From Candidatus Zixiibacteriota bacterium (GTDB lineage: Bacteria; Zixibacteria; MSB-5A5; GN15; PGXB01), in assembly GCA_026397495.1 (NCBI GenBank), contig JAPLUS010000216.1:1-7447 (forward strand): a DNA stretch of 7,447 bases. Direction: 5' to 3'. The translations under genes and the position numbers were made by a program. Of this stretch, positions 1 to 6,044 are shown piece by piece. A model generated the notes under the pieces. That model did no database searches, had not been told where the DNA came from, and saw nothing but the letters and a program-made list of their open reading frames with translations. Position 1 is the stretch's first letter. Each line of letters starts with the position of its first letter.

Positions 1-207
1 AATTGCTTCGCCGCCGAATCTTTTCGCCTCTTCGAATATTTCACGGGAATCAGTAGCGATTACAACCCGGTCGATTAATTTAGATCCGGAAATTCCGAAG
101 TAGATATGTTCCAAAAGAGATTTCCCGCCTATTGGGGATAATGCTTTTCCGGGGAAGCGTCTGGAGCCGTATCGGGCGGGAATGACGGCCAGAATTTTTG
201 GTGTCAT
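1..207 (-). CDS. kdsB: CMP-Kdo synthetase (3-deoxy-manno-octulosonate cytidylyltransferase), N-terminal part
   Basis: Only the first 69 codons are present; the gene runs off the left edge. The product activates Kdo with CTP to give CMP-Kdo for lipopolysaccharide inner-core synthesis in the cytoplasm. Visible motifs are the nucleotide-binding N-terminus typical of the family: VIPARYGSRRFPGKAL at residues 8-23, then GGKSLLEHIY (27-36) and RVVIATDSREIFE (47-59). The ATG at 205-207 follows the gatC stop codon with one base between, so the two genes are probably co-transcribed and translationally coupled. Family members are about 240-260 residues, so roughly 70% is missing. A sugar nucleotidyltransferase of a related family (NeuA-like) is possible, but the PARxGSxRxPGK pattern with this spacing favours KdsB. 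Confidence 0.9.
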   Translation of the reverse strand, partial: MTPKILAVIPARYGSRRFPGKALSPIGGKSLLEHIYFGISGSKLIDRVVIATDSREIFEEAKRFGGEAI

Positions 208-208
208 C

Positions 209-496
209 TCAACCTAACACCTTGGGCACCCTGATATATTCCCCGTCTTGGTCGGGGACATTGCCCAGAACTTTTTCTCGCGGCAAAGATGGTCGGTTGA
301 TATCATTGCGGAAAACATTCTCGATCTTTATGAATTGTGTCTGGGGTATTATTCCTTCGGTATTGACCTGCTTTATCTGATCCACATAAACGACAATCTG
401 CGCCAGGTCTTTATAGAGTTGTTCAAGTTCTTCAGTTGTTAATTCCAACCGGGCCAGTGAAGCTACTTTCAGAATGTCGTCTTTTGTTAGAGGCAC
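209..496 (-). CDS. gatC: Asp-tRNA(Asn)/Glu-tRNA(Gln) amidotransferase subunit C
   Basis: A complete 95-residue GatC, the small subunit that wraps and stabilises the GatA-GatB complex converting Glu-tRNA(Gln) or Asp-tRNA(Asn) to the amidated form. The N-terminus (PLTKDDILKVASLARLELT, residues 2-20) and C-terminus (RPSLPREKVLGNVPDQDGEY then RVPKVLG) match the family, and the length is normal. The start is GTG at 494-496. An in-frame stop lies upstream and the conserved PLT motif begins at residue 2, so no other start fits. There is no Shine-Dalgarno sequence. A consensus-like promoter sits so close upstream that the mRNA may begin at the GTG itself. gatA and gatB are not in the window; kdsB follows directly. 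Confidence 0.95.
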   Translation of the reverse strand: MPLTKDDILKVASLARLELTTEELEQLYKDLAQIVVYVDQIKQVNTEGIIPQTQFIKIENVFRNDINRPSLPREKVLGNVPDQDGEYIRVPKVLG

Positions 497-501
497 AAGT
501 G

Positions 502-530
502 AAAATAGGTTTGAGAAGGGGTGCTGTCAA
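502..530 (-). promoter_or_regulatory. Sigma70-type promoter for gatC-kdsB, leaderless geometry
   Basis: On the minus strand, TTGACA (525-530, perfect -35) is followed by a 17-base spacer and TATTTT (502-507, 4 of 6 matches to the -10 consensus). Only five bases (497-501) separate the -10 box from the GTG start of gatC. A start point 6-8 bases past the -10 box would fall on the start codon or within its first bases, which fits the missing Shine-Dalgarno sequence. The boxes are read directly; leaderless transcription is inferred. Confidence 0.65.
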
Positions 531-626
531 GCCTTTTCATTTTTTATTGGACTCCATCCGCCATATCCTAAATGATTATCATACATGGGGTTATAATTGG
601 CATTCTTAAAGAGATGTTCTAATTTG

Positions 627-638
627 TTGAAATTTCAA
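627..638. promoter_or_regulatory. 12-base perfect palindrome upstream of the 741 operon
   Basis: TTGAAATTTCAA is a perfect 12-base palindrome about 100 bases ahead of the sensor-like gene. A second small dyad, ATGAT-T-ATCAT, lies at 572-582, just before a perfect TATAAT (592-597) that has no convincing -35 partner. Either dyad could be an operator in this 244-base divergent spacer, but A+T-rich DNA throws up short palindromes by chance. Confidence 0.3.
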
Positions 639-682
639 ACGAGGAGAGCATTTAAGCTTCAGTGTAGTAAAGGTTTTTCCTC

Positions 683-702
683 TTCATCCGATACTTCGGA
701 TA
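683..702. promoter_or_regulatory. Candidate operator dyad ahead of the 741 operon
   Basis: This 20-base stretch contains the inverted repeat ATCCGA-TACT-TCGGAT (686-701). It recurs at 1304-1323 with a single mismatch. A -10-like TATCAT (5 of 6 matches) lies at 707-712, so the dyad would cover the -35 position of that promoter, where an activator or repressor could act. The transcript would then have a leader of about 20 bases before ATG 741. The repeat and its symmetry are read directly; the promoter and binding role are inferred. An obvious candidate ligand is the Fis-type HTH regulator encoded downstream. Confidence 0.45.
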
Positions 703-740
703 GATGTATCATTTTGAAACATTTTTATCGGGCCTAACCA

Positions 741-1592
741 ATGTTTGAGACAACCGTAAATAAAAATAAAGAAATTCATTGTTTTTCTGATGAAAATCAA
801 AACGAGATACAAATGATGTTTAATCTATCCCGCGAAATCTTTTGTGGCGAACTCCTTTCAGAGAAAAGTCGCGGATATCTTGAGCAGATTTTTCCGGAGC
901 CGGGCCTATTCATTCTGTTGGATAGAAATGGTTATCTCCACCCCGGGAATCTGGCACCGATCCCCATGGAAGTAATATGGGAAACAGTCAGGAATGATAT
1001 GGCCGGCATTTTTCGCTGCCGGATTGGTCATTCCCGCCATGGAGAAACTGATGGTATCTGCTTGGCGACCTCTCTCGGAAAAACAAAAAACGGAAATGAT
1101 ATTGCTGCCGGATTGATTTATTCCGACCGCTGGGACACCCGGCAAGAAGGCGAGGATAATTTTTATCGTTCCATGGCTCGCCTGAAAAGATATTATGGCG
1201 ATTTTGCGACTTCGGAATCGGTGGGAAGCTTTATTAATGGAGATTTTCCGTTTGCGTATATTATAGATCCCCATAGTCGGCAAATCGTTTGCCGACATAT
1301 TCCTTCATCCGATATTTCGGATATTGAGATATTCCCTTGGGATAATCTGGTCGTTGAAAATTTCCTAAAGCGGGCGTTATCACCAGAAACGGAAGCTGAT
1401 GACAAAATTGCAATCGATGAAAAAATAGAAAATATCAAGATCTCAAAATTTAAGATTAATGATTACGAGTATATATTATTGTCCTTTCAGGTGGCTCATC
1501 GGCATCAATTTGATATTCTGCAGAGTGAAAGAAATAAATTTTTGGCAACTTCAGAATCTTCGGCTTCATTGATTGAGGAGGAATTCTATTGA
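741..1592 (+). CDS. Putative sensory protein, first gene of a regulatory operon (family not recognised)
   Basis: A 283-residue soluble protein with no signal peptide or membrane segment. I do not recognise a named family. Residues about 25-130 could be a GAF-like alpha/beta domain (GLFILLDRNGYL at 55-66, then DIAAGLIYSDRWD at 120-132). Residues about 168-255 read like a PAS-type sheet (DFPFAYIIDPHSRQIVCRH at 168-186, DYEYILLSFQ at 241-250). There is no histidine-kinase H-box or ATPase motif. Five cysteines (14, 35, 93, 107, 184) are visible. The ATG at 741 is preceded by an in-frame TAA at 735-737 and has no Shine-Dalgarno sequence; a start at Met25 or Met26 is possible but would cut the first domain. 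The stop overlaps the next gene by four bases (TTGA), so the product is very likely made with, and acts on, the NtrC-like regulator. Confidence 0.75.
   Translation: MFETTVNKNKEIHCFSDENQNEIQMMFNLSREIFCGELLSEKSRGYLEQIFPEPGLFILLDRNGYLHPGNLAPIPMEVIWETVRNDMAGIFRCRIGHSRHGETDGICLATSLGKTKNGNDIAAGLIYSDRWDTRQEGEDNFYRSMARLKRYYGDFATSESVGSFINGDFPFAYIIDPHSRQIVCRHIPSSDISDIEIFPWDNLVVENFLKRALSPETEADDKIAIDEKIENIKISKFKINDYEYILLSFQVAHRHQFDILQSERNKFLATSESSASLIEEEFY
1304..1323. repeat. Intragenic copy of the upstream dyad
   Basis: This stretch differs from 683-702 at one position only (T for C in the centre) and keeps the inverted repeat ATCCGA-TATT-TCGGAT. It lies within codons 188-195 of the sensor-like gene (encoding PSSDISDI), 621 bases from the first copy. 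It could be a second operator used for looping or auxiliary repression. Coincidence is unlikely for a 19-of-20 match in a window this size, but it cannot be excluded. Confidence 0.5.
1575..1581 (+). promoter_or_regulatory. Shine-Dalgarno sequence fixing the TTG start of the regulator
   Basis: GAGGAGG lies seven bases before TTG 1589-1591, inside the last codons of the upstream gene. It is the strongest ribosome binding site in the window and supports the unusual TTG start. It also shows that this organism uses anti-Shine-Dalgarno pairing within operons even though its first genes seem to lack it. Confidence 0.75.
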
Positions 1593-3004
1593 TATTAATT
1601 AATAATGGCAAATCAAGCGCCACTATCCTTCTGGTAGATGATGATGATGTTTTTCGCACTTCAGTTGAAACACTGCTTAAAAATAATCGTTACGAGGTCA
1701 TCTCGACTAACTCCTTTAATCGAGCGGTGGAAATTATTGGAGAAGTTCGCCTGGATCTGATCATTACCGATCTGCAATTAAATGATGGCAATGGCTTGGA
1801 ACTTCTGGCTAAGGCAAAGGAGCACTGTCGTGAGGCATCGGTCATAATCCAGACCGCTTATGGATCGGTCAAAGATGCGATAGAAGCGATAAGGCAGGGG
1901 GCCTATGACTACCTCGCCAAGCCTTTTAAAAATGAGGAACTGCTGGTCCTGATTGAAAAGGCGCTCGAAAATAATAGTATTCGCAAGGAATTGAGTATTC
2001 TGAGGGAGAAAATAGCTTGGAATCACGGATTTGATAATCTTATAGGTATATCCAACACCATGAGTCGGGTGAAGTCTCTGGCAGCGCGGGTGGCGGCAAC
2101 CGATATATCTATTCTTATCACCGGCGAATCAGGGACCGGCAAAGAATTGCTGGCCAAGACCATTCATTTTCACTCAGAACGTCGTAAATGCAAATTTACC
2201 GCGATTGATTGTAACTCCATTTCAGCCTGTTCGATGGAAACGGCATTGGGAGAGTCTATCGAAGATTCCTCTATTTCGAAATTTGGCAATTATATGGAAC
2301 TTTTTGAAGAAGCCGACAGGGGTACTATCTTTCTGGATGGAATTGATAATATGCCGCTACCGCTTCAAACTATAATACTTCATATTCTTCAGGAATCGGA
2401 GATAAAGCCGATTGGCTCAACCGTATCCAAGAAAATTGATGTCAGAATTATTGCCACCAGCAATAAGGATCTGCCGGTTCTTGTAAAGGAGGGGAAATTC
2501 CGGGGGGAGCTGTGGCAGCGACTGAATGTCGTGCCGATTCATATTGCGCCATTGCGAGAACGGATCGATGATATTGCCGTTCTGGCCGAGTATTTTATCC
2601 AGAATGAAAACGCCAAAGGCGGTCCTAAACCGATTTCCATATCCAGTGATGCCATGGAAAAGCTGATTTCCTACCGCTGGCCGGGCAATGTTAGGGAAGT
2701 GGAAAATACCATCAGGCGAGCAGTCGCCTTGTGTCATGAGGGTCGTATCAAAAAAGAAGATATTATGTTCATCCCGTCTCAATCGACTTCTATGCTGGAT
2801 AGACAATTGAGTGCCTTTGACCATTCGGAGACCGGCACCCTTGAAGAAAGCTTAAGACAGCGGATAGAGTCGACCCTTAAGGCCAACGACTGGAATTTTA
2901 CCAAGACCGCCGCCAAATTGGGTATCGGTCGAACGACTTTATGGAGAAAAGTGAAAAAGTACAATATTTCAAGGAGTGAAGCAGCGCTGACCAATCAGAA
3001 TTGA
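1589..3004 (+). CDS. NtrC-family response regulator with degenerate AAA+ domain (no GAFTGA motif)
   Basis: A 471-residue regulator in three parts. The receiver (about 10-125) is complete: acidic residues D17-D20, phosphoacceptor D61, T89 and K111. The AAA+ domain (about 150-385) has Walker A GESGTGKE (179-186), a likely arginine-finger region FRGELWQRLNVVPI (304-317) and sensor II WPGNVRE (364-370). A Fis-type HTH ends the protein (about 419-460, TAAKLGIGRTTLWRKVKKY). Two key elements are lost. The sigma54-contacting GAFTGA loop aligns without gaps to DSSISK (226-231), and Walker B reads FLDG (248-251) where the family has FLDE. Known family members lacking GAFTGA (Rhodobacter capsulatus NtrC, TyrR) work with sigma70-type polymerase, so I infer a sigma54-independent DNA-binding regulator with weakened or no ATP hydrolysis. 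The TTG start is set by GAGGAGG at 1575-1581 and overlaps the previous stop. The cognate kinase is not in the window. Confidence 0.93.
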   Translation: MILINNGKSSATILLVDDDDVFRTSVETLLKNNRYEVISTNSFNRAVEIIGEVRLDLIITDLQLNDGNGLELLAKAKEHCREASVIIQTAYGSVKDAIEAIRQGAYDYLAKPFKNEELLVLIEKALENNSIRKELSILREKIAWNHGFDNLIGISNTMSRVKSLAARVAATDISILITGESGTGKELLAKTIHFHSERRKCKFTAIDCNSISACSMETALGESIEDSSISKFGNYMELFEEADRGTIFLDGIDNMPLPLQTIILHILQESEIKPIGSTVSKKIDVRIIATSNKDLPVLVKEGKFRGELWQRLNVVPIHIAPLRERIDDIAVLAEYFIQNENAKGGPKPISISSDAMEKLISYRWPGNVREVENTIRRAVALCHEGRIKKEDIMFIPSQSTSMLDRQLSAFDHSETGTLEESLRQRIESTLKANDWNFTKTAAKLGIGRTTLWRKVKKYNISRSEAALTNQN

Positions 3005-3035
3005 TTCCTATGATGACTGCATAAAAGGGGAAGAA

Positions 3036-3617
3036 ATGAGCGAAGAGATAATGACCGATGGGACCGTCGGGAAATCGTTTGCGATCATTGAATCAAATAG
3101 AATAAATTGTAGCGCTCCAACCGACGGCTTTATGCGCTCCTTCACGGCACTTTTCAGAAAGCACAAGAATGTCTATAAGTTGTTCTTCGCCATGACCAAG
3201 AAACTGAATAAATTCTTTTCCATATCAACCGCTATTCTTGTTCTTTACTCCACGGCTGACGACCGGCTAAAAGTAATTGCTATAAGACGACCTAATTATG
3301 CCAGGGAAGGCTTGACGCTGACCCTCCCGCAGAAAGATTCTCTGCTCTATGACGTATTCAAAAATGCGATGCCCCATATTGAACATTTCCCAGCCGGTTT
3401 TAAGGGGAATTTTATCGAGCAGAAACTGCTTTTTGACAGCCATATTAAATCATTGGTAATTTGCCCTATTAAGTATGAGGGTTCTGCCCTGGGGCTAGTC
3501 TGTTTTACATCGCCTACCGTGTATGCTTTCGAAATGTTCGAAGAGGGGTTGGCTGACGCTCTTATTGAGCAATTTGGAACGATTATTGACCGCGAAAAAA
3601 ATAAATTGAATGTTTAA
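3036..3617 (+). CDS. GAF-like domain protein, third gene of the regulatory operon
   Basis: A 193-residue soluble protein without signal or membrane segments. Residues about 45-185 look like one GAF domain, the small-ligand-binding fold common in sensors: YKLFFAMTKKLNKFFSISTA (47-66), SLLYDVFKNAMPHIEHFPAG (102-121), SLVICPIKYEGSALGLVCFT (139-158) and a closing amphipathic helix at 168-186. The first 45 residues are an unassigned extension. There is no output domain, so it would need a partner, most simply the regulator 31 bases upstream. The ATG at 3036 has a good AGGGGA ribosome site; Met6 at 3051 is an alternative. The stop codon overlaps that of convergent mltG in the shared TTAA at 3614-3617, leaving no room for a terminator between them. 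The GAF assignment rests on pattern only; the ligand is unknown. Confidence 0.75.
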   Translation: MSEEIMTDGTVGKSFAIIESNRINCSAPTDGFMRSFTALFRKHKNVYKLFFAMTKKLNKFFSISTAILVLYSTADDRLKVIAIRRPNYAREGLTLTLPQKDSLLYDVFKNAMPHIEHFPAGFKGNFIEQKLLFDSHIKSLVICPIKYEGSALGLVCFTSPTVYAFEMFEEGLADALIEQFGTIIDREKNKLNV

Positions 3618-4765
3618 TTTTTCTTCAGAACTTTTTGAAGTACTTTCACCTTATATCGAGCCTGATTATGCTCGGCCAATGTCCGGGAAAAAATATGTCG
3701 CCCGGATCCATTAGCCACAAAATAGCCATAATCGGTCCGGGCCGGATGCAGAGCGGCCTTTATCGCGGCTAATCCGGGGGAATTGATCGGGCCGGGTGGT
3801 AGGCCGCCATTATTATATGTGTTGTAGGGGGAGATAATATTCAAATCCTCGTGCGTTAAGGGACGACGTAATCCGCCAAGCGCATAAAGAATGGTCGGAT
3901 CAGCCTGTAGAAGTATCTTGTCGCGTAGCCGGTTGTGATAAACCGATGAAATAAGCGGCATCTCTTCATTGTTGCCGGCTTCAGCTTCGATTATGGAGGC
4001 CAGCGTTAAAACATCCTTCACGGAATTGCAGTCGGGAAGCAAGGAATCAAATATTCCCGCCGTTTGCCGATGGAATTGAGTCAGCATCATATCGATAATG
4101 CCGTCAATTCTAATTCCATACCAGAATAGATAAGTTTCGGGAAAAAGATAACCCTCAAGCCCATCAATGTTGTACTTATATCTCGTGAAAGCGGTATCCA
4201 CTGCCCGCGCCACAAAAGAGGTTGAATCAATCTGAAGATTGGCCGCCAAAAGCGAGGCCGTCTTATAGATTGTTAATCCTTCCGGAAAGGTCAACAACAG
4301 AGTGGCTATTTCCTGTCTTTTGAATTTATGCAAAACATCGTATAAAGATACTCGGCCGGTAAAATCATATCGTCCGGGTAGTATCTTCGTGTCGATATGG
4401 CTGATGATAGCGGCCATTCGAAAAAGATGGCGGCTTTTGATAAGGCCGCCTTTTTGCAGGTCGCCGGCGATTTTATGGAAGGGAGCGGCCTCATCAATTA
4501 TCAGAGAGCGTTTTTCTGAACCCAGATCGATAGGCGTGTATATCTCATATATGATATATCCGGCGGAGAGGAGTAAGAGTACCAATATGAAGCCGAGGAG
4601 ATTCCGGACCGACTGCAGTGGCGCTCCCGTGGCACGTATCAGAAATAGAAAAAATTTGAGAATGATTATTGGGATTGCCAGAAGAAGGACAATACCGCTG
4701 GCTATCCAGTAAAGAATATATTCATAGAATTTGAATTTAATTGTGTTCGGCTTCTCTTTGCTCAT
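3614..4765 (-). CDS. mltG: Endolytic peptidoglycan transglycosylase MltG (YceG-like)
   Basis: A 383-residue inner-membrane lytic transglycosylase that cuts nascent glycan strands and so limits their length. Family signatures are LEGYLFPETY (203-212), LTLASIIEAEAG (253-264) with E260 at the position of the catalytic glutamate, YHNRL (276-280), LQADPTILYALGG (286-298), YNTYNNGGLPPGPINSPG (314-331) and ALHPARTDYGYFVANGSGRH (338-357). The periplasmic part before the catalytic domain starts around residue 80 and would hold the LysM-like subdomain. Two hydrophobic segments are visible (about 16-43 and 54-74), where E. coli MltG has one. The ATG at 4763-4765 has an AGAGG ribosome site seven bases upstream, inside the end of ruvX; the genes overlap by 29 bases and are surely one operon. 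Confidence 0.95.
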   Translation of the reverse strand: MSKEKPNTIKFKFYEYILYWIASGIVLLLAIPIIILKFFLFLIRATGAPLQSVRNLLGFILVLLLLSAGYIIYEIYTPIDLGSEKRSLIIDEAAPFHKIAGDLQKGGLIKSRHLFRMAAIISHIDTKILPGRYDFTGRVSLYDVLHKFKRQEIATLLLTFPEGLTIYKTASLLAANLQIDSTSFVARAVDTAFTRYKYNIDGLEGYLFPETYLFWYGIRIDGIIDMMLTQFHRQTAGIFDSLLPDCNSVKDVLTLASIIEAEAGNNEEMPLISSVYHNRLRDKILLQADPTILYALGGLRRPLTHEDLNIISPYNTYNNGGLPPGPINSPGLAAIKAALHPARTDYGYFVANGSGRHIFSRTLAEHNQARYKVKVLQKVLKKN

Positions 4766-5174
4766 CCAGAAACCTCTGAAGAATTATTGCCGCCGCGATC
4801 CGGTCTATTTTTCCTTTGTCCCGCCCTATTTTCTTCTGATGAAGATGCACTGCCTCGGCAGCTTCCGTCGACGAAAATCTTTCATCGACTCTATAGATGG
4901 GTCCCGGATACCGTTTTTGCAGCCGCAGGATAAACTCATCCACTCTTTGGCATCGCTCCCCGGCGCTTCCACCGGTCAAGGCCAAGGGATAACCGATGAC
5001 AACCCCTTCGGCCTTAAAGTTTTCTATATCTTCTCTGATCTCATCGAGCGCCCGGTTGATTGATTTGAAGGTAATGGTTTTGTAAGCTGAAGCAATTAAT
5101 CCGGTAGAATCGGACTTGGCCAGTCCTATACGCCTTTCGCCGAAATCAATGCCGATTAATACTCCCTGAATCAT
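4737..5174 (-). CDS. ruvX: Putative pre-16S rRNA nuclease / Holliday junction resolvase-like protein (YqgF family)
   Basis: A 145-residue RNase H-fold protein of the YqgF/RuvX family, implicated in 16S rRNA 5'-end maturation and earlier described as a resolvase. The acidic active-site motifs are all present: GIDFGERRIGLA (8-19, D10), VVIGYPLALTGG (58-69), YRVDERFSSTEA (94-105) and KIDRIAAAIILQRFLD (122-137, D124). Length is normal. The ATG at 5172-5174 has no Shine-Dalgarno sequence, but a promoter lies immediately upstream with six bases between the -10 box and the ATG. It is the first gene of a two-gene unit with mltG; the ruvX-mltG pairing is common in bacteria. Confidence 0.95.
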   Translation of the reverse strand: MIQGVLIGIDFGERRIGLAKSDSTGLIASAYKTITFKSINRALDEIREDIENFKAEGVVIGYPLALTGGSAGERCQRVDEFILRLQKRYPGPIYRVDERFSSTEAAEAVHLHQKKIGRDKGKIDRIAAAIILQRFLDEQREAEHN

Positions 5175-5180
5175 ATAACA

Positions 5181-5209
5181 AATCTAAGCGCCGTTACTTA
5201 TTATGTCAA
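5181..5209 (-). promoter_or_regulatory. Sigma70-type promoter for ruvX-mltG, leaderless geometry
   Basis: On the minus strand, TTGACA (5204-5209, perfect) is followed by a 17-base spacer and TAGATT (5181-5186, 4 of 6). Six bases (5175-5180) separate the -10 box from the ruvX ATG, so the predicted start of transcription is the A of the ATG. The layout closely copies the gatC promoter. The boxes are read directly; the start point is inferred. Confidence 0.65.
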
Positions 5210-5218
5210 ACCAATTCC

Positions 5219-5231
5219 GCCGATAATCGGC
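5219..5231. promoter_or_regulatory. Perfect dyad between divergent promoters
   Basis: GCCGAT-A-ATCGGC is a 13-base perfect inverted repeat with one central base. It starts nine bases upstream of the ruvX -35 box and ends 27 bases upstream of the -35 box of the opposite gene. That is a fitting place for an operator controlling both directions, but no protein in the window is tied to it. Confidence 0.35.
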
Positions 5232-5258
5232 CTTATACTGTCCGGCGCACCAATTTTG

Positions 5259-5286
5259 TTGACTCTAAGATTACTATGGGTATATT
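5259..5286 (+). promoter_or_regulatory. Sigma70-type promoter for the SRPBCC gene
   Basis: TTGACT (5259-5264, 5 of 6), a 16-base spacer and TATATT (5281-5286, 5 of 6). Transcription would begin close to 5291, which is the A of an in-frame ATG (Met6 of the longest frame). If so, the ATG at 5276 lies inside the promoter and cannot be the start. This is a third promoter with leaderless spacing in the window. Confidence 0.5.
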
Positions 5287-5959
5287 GGCTATGTCATTAA
5301 ATTTTCAAAGGCGATTGTATAAGCGATTTATGCGGGCTATTGCTTCAATCTTAATTTTTGCCTTCACGGTTCCAGCCGCTTTTTATTCACCGGCCGATTG
5401 CGATTCAACGGTTGTCGATTGGTGTCATAGCTCGATCTATTCCGATTCCACGGATGATATCATTGAGCTTGCCGATACTCTGATTGGCGGTCAAAAATTT
5501 ATCCGCCGGGGGATAGTTATAGAGCAATCGCAGGAGGAGGTTTGGATGGCGCTGACCGATACGGCGGAAATAAAGAGTTTTATGCCTAAATTAAAAAGGT
5601 ATGATGTGATAGAAAATTACCCTGATTCCCAAAAGGTCTTTTGCTCGGGCAAACCCCATTGGCTTCTTAAGACCTTCAGTGTCATTTTAAGCGTGAAGCT
5701 GCATCCGCCGGAAGAAATATCATGGGAGCGTATAGAGGGGGACCTTAAGTCGCTTCGAGGATTCTGGCGGCTCTGCCAAAGGAAGGATGGAAAGACGATA
5801 GCCGTTTATGGAATTCAGTGCGAGCCCGGCTGTTTTGTCCCGCAGTTTCTTATTAATCGGGGATTAAAGAAAGATTTGCCCGGAATGCTTAAGGGTGTCA
5901 GGTCGCGGGTGGCCGAAAGGGCAAAAAATAATGTCTTATCCAATAAGTACAAATTTTGA
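5276..5959 (+). CDS. Probable exported SRPBCC (START/polyketide cyclase-like) domain protein
   Basis: A 227-residue protein in the longest frame. The preferred start is probably ATG 5291 (222 residues), because a promoter -10 box covers 5281-5286. An N-terminal basic stretch (QRRLYKRFMR, 11-20) and hydrophobic core (about 21-37) form a likely signal peptide, with possible cleavage after SPA at 38-40; the following Cys42 lacks a lipobox. The rest (about 78-213) fits the helix-grip SRPBCC fold: an opening strand and helix IEQSQEEVWMALTDTAEIKS (82-101), mid-strands with SVKLHPPEEISWERIEGDLK (139-158), GFWRLCQRKDGKTIAVYGI (162-180) and a long C-terminal helix (about 194-215). The fold binds hydrophobic ligands; here neither ligand nor reaction can be named. 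It stands alone, divergent from ruvX, and no Shine-Dalgarno sequence is seen for either ATG. Confidence 0.8.
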   Translation: MGILAMSLNFQRRLYKRFMRAIASILIFAFTVPAAFYSPADCDSTVVDWCHSSIYSDSTDDIIELADTLIGGQKFIRRGIVIEQSQEEVWMALTDTAEIKSFMPKLKRYDVIENYPDSQKVFCSGKPHWLLKTFSVILSVKLHPPEEISWERIEGDLKSLRGFWRLCQRKDGKTIAVYGIQCEPGCFVPQFLINRGLKKDLPGMLKGVRSRVAERAKNNVLSNKYKF

Positions 5960-6044
5960 TTGACACCGGGTAATCCACAGCCCGTCACGCGGTCGGTCTT
6001 AAGGAACGACCATTTAGATTTAATAATTTAGAGGGATTGTGCGC

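Noticed and set aside
572..582. Fur-box-like ATGATTATCAT
   Set aside because: Only about 11 of 19 positions agree with the Fur consensus, and nothing in the neighbouring genes concerns iron. Kept only as a generic dyad.
598..612. Possible sigma54 promoter TTGGCA...GA upstream of the 741 operon
   Set aside because: The -24 GG is present but the invariant -12 GC reads GA, and the local regulator lacks the sigma54-contact loop.
2417..2824. 135-codon open frame antisense to the regulator gene
   Set aside because: It lies wholly inside a well-supported AAA+ coding region and has no family motifs or ribosome site.
4302..5063. Plus-strand open frames antisense to mltG and ruvX
   Set aside because: They overlap genes with unmistakable family motifs; their sequences are rich in Arg, Ser and Phe, as expected for shadow frames.
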